From Mesostigma viride (lineage: Eukaryota; Streptophyta; Mesostigmatophyceae; Mesostigmatales; Mesostigmataceae), in the NCBI GenBank assembly GCA_009746045.1, contig RPFO01000080.1:10986923-11050922 (forward strand): a stretch of 64,000 bases of DNA, given 5' to 3'. A model generated the notes under the pieces. It was not told where the DNA came from. It did no database searches and saw only the letters and a list, made by a program, of their open reading frames with translations. Below are positions 47,101-56,100 of the stretch, piece after piece. The stretch's first letter is position 1. Each line of letters starts with the position of its first letter. Position numbers and translations under genes: made by a program.

Positions 47101-50100
47101 GCCAAGAGCGTCCGGGCCACCGAGACATCGATGAGCAGATGGCAGCCGTTCCCATCGTAGTCGAGGACGGTGACGTTGGGCCGATGGCGGGGAGAGTAGA
47201 GCGCAGCCCCAGCTGTATCTTTACGCTTGATGGTGGTGTGAGGGAAGACCGACCGGACCATCGCGCACACGGCGCGCCGCAGGGCGGTGTGGAGGCAGAG
47301 GTACCAGTTCTGATGTTGCTACCCATCATGCACGCCACGTGCAGCCCAGCGGTGTCAAGGGCCTGCCCGCAGCTCCCGCAAGGTGGGCCTGCCGCCGCAA
47401 GGGGCTGTGGGGCAAGCAACGGGCGCCGGAGCAGTTAGGAAAATATTGGTTGGAAACCTTTTGTCACCTGCGGCAAAGGTTCCGCACAATATTTTACCGT
47501 AGTTGACCACTCTCCGGTACACTCAAGTCAACTCCGGAATTAGCTTGAGTGTACCGGAGAGTGGTCAACTCCGGTAAAATATTGTGCGGAACCTTTGCTG
47601 CAGGTGGCAAAAGGCTTCCGCGTAATATTTTCCTTACTAAAACCTGGCCTCGTGGAGGGGAGTGAAGGGCCGGCAGTGAGCCACCCGCATGTGGCCTGCT
47701 GAGCACGCACTTGGGGGCCGGCGTGGACATCTCACTGTGGATTCAAACCCCTGACCTCCAGGATGCGCAGGTCTTAGTTAGGAAAATATTGGTTGGAAAC
47801 CTTTTGTCACCTGCGGCAAAGGTTCCGCACAATATTTTACCGTAGTTGACCACTCTCCGGTACACTCAAGTCAACTCCGGAATTAACTTGGGTGTACCGG
47901 AGAGTGCTTAACTCCGGTAAAATATTGTGCGGAACCTTTGCCGCAGGTGGCAAAAGGTTTCCGCGCAATATTTTCCTAACTGGATCGAAATGGCAAAGTG
48001 GAATGGATGGAGGGCGAACAGTGCAGGCATGAGAAGGGCGCGAAGGTAGGCAGAGCCAACGCTGCCCTGGAGGGAGATGGAGTGGAGCCAAGCGGCCAGG
48101 CTGCCGCGAAACTCATGAAAAAATGCTGTCCGTTGGCTGCATTCCCATGTGGCCCCGCATTTATGTCGGTCGGCAGCCAGCACTATAGAGCCCATACATA
48201 CATACAGTACCATAGTAGCGGTATAGTACTATATATATAGTTTCCTTATGTTGCATGCCCCTCTCAGACATCATTCTCAATGAATATCTATCCCTTACAG
48301 TACATCAGGAGCATGGAGCGGTGATGGATATCTATTCCTTACAGTACATTAGGAGCATGGAGCGGTGATGGATATCTATTCCTTACAGTACATCAGGAGC
48401 ATGGAGCGGTGATGGATATCTATTCCTTACAGTACATTAGGAGCATGGAGCGGTGATGGATATCTATTCCTTACAGTACATTAGGAGCATGGAGCGGTGA
48501 TGCCCCGATCCCCTAGGACCAGCCCTCCTACCGGCATGTTCTCGTTTTTTGACGCAAACCACCTGATTTAGAAACAACACCACTCTGGCACCAAAGTCCC
48601 CCGGTAATGCAATCCAACTTGCCATCCAAAAACGTATCCCCACGAAATACTGATCTTGAATAAGTAACAGCTTTCTGCCCTAGCAGCTATCGTAGCTGGG
48701 ATGAGCGCTATTATTACTAGCTGGGATGAGTGTGCGAGTCTAATATTACTCTCGCGATGCATGTATAGAGGATTGAGTTTCCCACTAGCTACGACTAAAC
48801 TAGTCTAACCTAGCTACGACTAACCTAATCTAATATTACTCTAGAAAAATATTACTCTGGCAACGCATGCATAAAGGATTGAGTTTCCACCTCGTGCTAC
48901 GACTAACCCACAGTTAACCCGCCGTCGGGTCAAATCTAGGACGTTGGGACCCCTCAAGAGGGGTCACTCTTGCATAGCCTCAATCTCCATCCTGCAACAA
49001 CCCACCTTGAGGTCGAATTTCCCCATTTCCAGGAATGTCAGCCCTGCACAGTTGCTTCTGGCCATCTCATACAACGCGTGGTTGGCCAGGGTCTGGCCAG
49101 GGGCAGCAGTGGCCGCGATTCTCGCCGCCCGATTGACGATTGGCCCAAAGTAGGCGGCGCGCCCGGTGGCCATGTGCGGCCGGCAGTCGCTGGGCACGTC
49201 CATGCACAGGCCGATCTGTAGCCGCAGGCCCCTGCAGGGAGTCACATATGGTTGCGGTTGGATGGTGGGCGGTGAAGGATGATAGAAATATGTATAGAGT
49301 GGTAATCAGTGGAAATGGCTGTGGGGCAGATAATATCAGTGCTACCAGTTATAGACTTCTAGTGAAGAGCTGTGAAGAGTTGATTATTACTCGTGTTAAT
49401 CTTATCGAGCTGCGCACTGAGCCTTTGACCGTAATAATATTCACAAAAAGAAATGACGGCACAAGAAATGACGGACCGTTTTCGAGCGGAATGGGCGCAA
49501 GAATTGTCCGGCTGGTTCAACGTGACTCAAACCAAGGTTGCGTTTCGATCAAAGACAAGTATACCAAGCCATGGCTTGCAGGCGCTCTTCGCAACTCTAT
49601 TATTAACACAACCAAGGCCTCGATAACCAATCTACTGGTGAATATCGAGCCCCACTAACCAGGAGAGGAGGTGAGCGCCCGAGACGCGGATGCTTTGGGG
49701 AAAACAGAAGCACTTGCAGATAGAATACCAGAAAGCCACGTTACAGCCCGGTTCCCCCCTTGTTGAAAGCATCCCCCCCAAAGCTACTAGCAGCCGACAC
49801 GTTGCCTCAATGCTCTGGCTGCATACCGACCAGAGCCACCGTACGGATACCAGCATACTACCTATGAGGGTAGCATAACCATGCCACGACACATTGACAC
49901 TTGTACGTACTACCAGTACGACGTATGCTACATATGCATGCCTCTCATCGCACACACATGTCTCTCATGTTATGGCGGGCCACGGCGGGATGGCTGCCCT
50001 CAGACTCGGACTCGGACTCGGAGGTGGCCTCGGACGTCGTCGCGGGGGCCGTTGCTCCCGCGGCTGAAGTATTCATCGTTGATGAATAAAATAGGTGGAC

Positions 50101-53100
50101 ATAACGTACATGCACATGGTACATCATATGCACATACACTACATACAAACTTGCGAGATCACATAAGACAGTATGACCTAGTCCAGCCAGCACCTGGCCA
50201 TAACTTACCTGAATATGATAGTATCGGCCAAGGGCAAGCCATCTGTGGCAGGTGCCGGCTTGACCACCTCCGCGGCCGCCTCATGCTCCAGCACATCCTC
50301 CGCCCATGGCAGGCTCATCGCGTCTCGATGCACCGTCTCCGTGAATTGAGCCGCCTGCGCCGCGGACGCAAAAGCAAGCAGGAAGTTGCCGTCCTTCTCC
50401 TCCACCTCGTAGGCGTCAAATTGGCGCATGACCGTCTGCACAAACGTCACCAGCATGTCCACGCATTTCTGGTACCCTGGCAAGCGCCGCAACGCCTTTG
50501 CACCGCCCACGTACATGAAGGCGATGACCATCGGCATGCTGGGGGTAAACCCTGAGAGATAACACTCGGCGACCAAGGGTGCGTCAAAGAAGGAGGGTGA
50601 GAGCTGTTTGGACTTGAGCGGCTTGTACGGTGCGCGCTTGACGAGCTCTTCAGGGAGCACCTCCAGCAGGTGGACAGGTGGCAGCTTCTCGCCCACCTGC
50701 ACACGTCATCATGTCAAGTGGATACCGTGTAAGAAAACAAAACAGCGTGGAGAGGGCTTAGCCATATGAATATGGCGGCAAAAGCAGAAGAAAAGTGTGT
50801 ATATGGAAAAAAAATACCTCAGTGAATTGTTCACACTTGAAGGGTCATGCCAAAGAGATAACAGTCCTTAAGAGCCAAGGGCATATAGCCGCTAGATCAT
50901 GTTTCTGTTATTGATAATGTTTTTGTTATTGAATCAAGTATAACATCAAGTATGATATTTTATAGGCCATCGGGATGGGAACAAAAGGGAAGGCATTGAC
51001 AATAGTGATGTCAGAGAGCATAGGGCACGGCCTAGAATAGCCAGCACGCATGGACATGCGAATGCAAGGAGCATGACTGTCATCAGGACATGTATGGCGT
51101 TGGATGGATGGTAAGCAACGAGCTCCTGCCACTCACCGCCGTGTAAGCACTGGGTGCCCATTCCACGGCACATAGAAGGCAGTCAGTATATAGGCAGGTA
51201 ACGGCTATCCATAGGCCGCATGGATGCTCTTCACGCTAGCAGCTTGAATAAAACCCTGCCTGGTAACGAGGAGAAATCTCCTACTCGATATTATGCCATC
51301 TAAATTATATATGGCGCTAAATTTATATTATATAATGACAGGCTGTCAACTGTCTGGTCACGAGGAGAAATCTCCTACTCTATGCCCCCATCAGTGCCGT
51401 CACCTCTCGGCTTCTCTATTCCGATCTTCTCACGTCCACTCGGTGTCTCTGTTGGGCTTGCTTTCCCACGACATCCCCAGGACCTCATCACGTTCGCTGG
51501 TAAGTTAATCCTAGGTAGTCACATAACGACGTTGTTCGATCATGCATGGCACTTGTCAAGAGGCCTAGTCAACACACCCACGTCACTTGACCCTGGCATT
51601 TCCAAGGCGATAAAACCACTTGCTCTTGCTGCTACGTCTTGCTCAGTCAATATTTAGTGATAATGCTAAATTACCAAGGTGATTTTTGGCATGCAACATA
51701 AGGAAAGCCCGGAAAAGAGGAAGAACCCCTATGTATATGTCCAATAGCTACATGCAGTGGTTGACTTGCGAAGTCATAGCAGACCTACCTCATGCAGCCC
51801 CATGTGGTGGCACACCACCGCGGGTTGGTGGACACCAAGCCCCTGCCACGTCAGCATGGACAGGAGCACCTGGCCTCCCACCCTCGACGCGTCCTGGATC
51901 GCGTGCGCCATGTCCATGACCTCGCCCCTGTAATGCTGCCGCCCGTTGGGGTGCTGCGACACGCCCTCGGGTACGCCGACGTGGATGCCCATGCGCACGC
52001 GTAGGCCACGGTACAACACCTGGCCGCTATTTTTATCCCGGAACTCGGCCCCCGCTCGGAACGAAAGAAGCTCGGCCGGCCAGTCGCCATAGTCGTTCTC
52101 GGTGGCGTGCCAGGGGGTCTTATGGGGAGTTGAGGGGGGGCTGCAGATAAGGGGCAGCATACTCTGAAACAAGTTACGGGGATACAGCAGGCAGCGCTGC
52201 GCCTCCATCGCCCACCCCAGCGCATCCGAGGCGGTGTGAAAGACGAGTGTGAACGAGTCGCCCTCCGTGTCGCTCTCGTAGCCAAAGTACTTGGGCAAAA
52301 GCGTGCGGATTACCTGCAGGGTGTTGGCATGATGGGGGGGGATGGAGTGTGTGGGTATGTGCAAGGTGATGGGCATGGCGTGGGTGTGAGATGTAATGTA
52401 TGGACATGGTTGTAGTTTGTGGGCCTGAGTGTGAACATGCTTGCTGGAGAGGACAGGGGGAGCAGACCATTAGTGGTATTGAAACGAGTGGCAATATTCA
52501 TGCGCTAAAAAAGCGAGCAGCCTCCGTGCGTAGATCAAGGAGTGTATGGGGCGCCGATTCTTTTCAGCATAGAATACAAGATTATTTTGGTGCCAGGCCT
52601 GCATGCTGAGAGGGGTCCTTCCCCTCTGCCCATTGACAGCAACAGCTGATATTATGCATCAATACCCCATGACAGGTGCATGTTCTCCCAATTTTGCTGG
52701 GCTAGGAGGGCTTGATGGGATCATAACTGCTGGGGGTCCAGCGGTTCAGTTCGCTACCCCTTGATGTGTAAAACACCATGTCACCCCCCGCCCGCGGTGG
52801 ACATTCCCATCCGTGACCTCGCGAGGTGAAGGCTTACCATTAACTACAGGCAGACTAACAACAGGCTTACCATATACTGCAGGCTTACCATCTACTACAG
52901 GCTTACCATCTACTATAGGCTTACTATATAATACAGGCTTACCATCTACTGCAGGCTTACCATCTACTGCAGGCTTACCATCTACTATAGGCTTACCATC
53001 TACTACAGGCTTACCATCTACTATAGGCTTACTAAATAATACAGGCTTACTATATAATACAGGCTTACCATCTACTACAGGCTTACCATCTACTACAGGC

Positions 53101-56100
53101 TTACTGTATACTACAGGCAGACTAACAACAGGCTTACTATATACTACAGGCTTACCATCTACTACAGGCTCACCATCTACTACAGGCTTACTATATACTA
53201 CAGGCTTACCATATACTGCAGGCTTACCATCTACTACAGGCTTACTATATACTACAGGCTTACCATATACTGCAGGCTTACCATCTACTACAGGCTTACT
53301 ATATACTACAGGCTTACCATATACTGCAGGCTTACCATCTACTACAGGCTTACTATGTACTACAGGCTTACCATATACTGCAGGCTTACCATCTACTACA
53401 GGCTTACTATATACTACAGGCTTACCATATACTGCAGGCTTACCATCTACTACAGGCTTACTATACATCTGGTTCTTTGATAGACCTTGCTATATACACC
53501 TGGTATTCATATCAACCATGGCTCCTTTATACTACTATCCCTAATCGTGGTCTTTATGTTCTGGTGGATGGCGAGCGCCTTCTTCATGACACCATGGAAG
53601 CATACAAATAGCTAGTAGTGGAAGTGTAAGTGTAGTAGTTACATTTTGGTGGATGGCGAGCGCCTTCTTCATGACTACCGGGTTCCACTCCCACAGGAGA
53701 GTCGAAGCCTCGATATCTGCGGGCAAGGTACACCCATGCACAGGTAGTAACCATATTGACAAACCGAGGGGGCATGCTCACATTTCAGCCCAGGCAGCTC
53801 AACAAGCTCAGGTAGATGTGATCAGACAGACACATTGCTTGACAGAATCAAGGAACTGAATCCTCGTGACACTTGGAACTGTGCGCCCCTTACCGCCCCC
53901 CCTCTCCCCCCCCCCCGCCCTCCAAATCCTCTCACTGATCCCTCTGCTGCGTACACATACATACGGGTAATTGGCGTCAAGACATAATTCATTTTTGTAA
54001 TACGTGTTGAACCCAAAGAGTGAGCAACAGTGTAGAATACTTAATATTTAGCACTGCCCAACAGGACCACCCTTGGGGCCCTATTAGATCTGACTGCCGG
54101 AAGGCCACCGCGCTGGGCTAACCTTTGCTAAATCTGTCTTAGGACGTTCAGTCAAGCATAGTGCCCTAGTATAAAGCAGACATGCACGATAGTTTTCTCC
54201 TTCGTACGCAGTCCTCAGCAGGCAAGAGACCAGCATGATTAGGTTAAGTATTCACCCAGGAGAAACACATCAAAGCGGTAGGTATAGTATTATGAAGACG
54301 ACAAGACACCCGAGGTCCTATTGAAAGGAGGTACGTACTCACAGACAAAACACGATATTGGTAGGTTACACGCTCAGCAGCCAATGCACCCGAGTGTTCA
54401 GGTACCAAGAAGACAACACACCAGAATGTCGGTGAGGTCAAGTGGTTGAAGGGAGTCAAACAGCGCGATATATCCCAGGGTTCCGGACTATGGCTTATTA
54501 AGGGCACAATACCTGTGGGATAGCTAGGTACCCATGCCTAGCTAGCATGCCATGGCCACCTAACATGGCCTACCTAGCGCATAGCTACTAAGGTTAAAGA
54601 AGCACGGTTTATGAATAGGCGACAGCACGGTTTCAGGGTTATCGTATAAGGCAGAACACAACTGGCTAGGCTAGGTCAAGTACCTGTACTGGAAAACAAC
54701 ACATCAATCAATTAGGTTAAATTGCTTTGCACTAGTACAAAGGATGGATGGTCGACTGCCACGGACACCTGTGACGACGGCGACGATGGGCAAGCCCCTC
54801 TGCGGGGGGTTGCGCTTGCGGAGAAACTCGTTTACCGCCTCCTCGTCCACGTGAGCTTTCAGGCACCGCCGGCGGAAGACGAGGAGTGCCAGCGCGGCGA
54901 GCATGGCGCCCCCCAGCAGGCAGGTGAGCAGCACGATGAGCAGCGTGTTGCCTGCAGTAGAGGAGGTTGAAAACGAGGCAGTATGCGAGGAATAGTTGGC
55001 ATCGCAAAGAAAGCCGAGCGAGCAGCACGATGAGCAGGTTGTTGACTGTGTGGATGAGAGCGGCAGGTACCCAGTTCCAGTGGCATGCACATCGAGGCGA
55101 TTCCAATCATACTACAGTACAGCATGTCGCAGCACGCTTCGGACGCTGTATTCATTATATACTCACTACGCGGCTGCCATTAAAAATGGGATCGCTATGT
55201 GTACTATAGGTATGATGTACCTCATGCCATACTAGCACTTGGTAATCGACCACTTGTTATGTACATAGAGAGAGCTTGTTTGTTTTTTGTCGCAACATAG
55301 AGAGAGCTTGTTTGTTTTTTCTCGCTAGACTGTCTTTGCAGCAGTGAGTGAGATCCTGGGTGGGTGAATAATGGGACGTGTTGAAGGGAATAGTGAGTAG
55401 GAGGCTGGGGTTGCAGGAGGTGCAGGGAGCTCCACCCGGTAGCTAGGTTCTTGATCTAACGCATGATGAAATGGCTCTTCATGATATGGACATGTAGATT
55501 ACCTGTGTAACTAGCACTGCTACTAGCACCATTCCTAGCAGCGTTGCTGGCATTGGAATGAACTGGCGTCATTACTGGGACCATTTCAGGCACAGTCCGT
55601 TGCTGGCATTATTATGCACTGCGCAGTGGCAATATAGTTAGGACCGCCTTGACTGCTACTTGTGCCAACAATGGTGATAAGGCCGCTGGTTTTCGCGGCC
55701 GCCCACTCTGCCAGAAATTACACATGCGCAGGCGACACTCACCCAGTTCAATAATGTAATCCACCCCGAGGCGATAGCTTCTGCTAAGGACTAACAAGGA
55801 ATAACATGACACCATTCATCGACCAGGTAACAAAACCACCATGGGGGCCCCAGCCCTTCTCGTACCTGAGCTTTGCGCTGTCCGGCTTTCCGATGGCCCT
55901 GACAACAGAAAATGGGTTGCAAACCATGACGAGAGGAATCGCAAATTTAGTTAGCCCACATTGGCAGTTTGACTATGACATGTTGTAGCCATGCACAGAA
56001 CGCCCCACACCAGCGGCCGGGACTGTCACTCCTTGCTAGCCATCTATGGGATCCTACCGCCTGCCAGGCATTGCTTCCTGCGGCGCCCGCAGAAAGCAGT

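Larger units (their letters stand above)
46530..48160 (-). mobile_element. RLE-2 LINE copy interrupted by a MITE pair
   Basis: From 48160 down: FFHEFRGSLAAWLHSISLQG and SAYLRALLMPALFALHPFHF match the segment upstream of the zinc finger in the 41426-43190 copy. After the MITE block, LAPQPLAAAGPPCGSCG with the rest of the CCHC finger and then RPNVTVLDYDGNG, LLIDVSVART (endonuclease) follow. Frameshifts occur near 46990 and 47270. 3' UTR to about 46530. Confidence 0.7.

Noticed and set aside
52746-53468. 240-codon VVDGKP-type frame on the gene B sense strand
   Set aside because: 18-bp minisatellite; flanking exons join in phase without it, so it is intronic.
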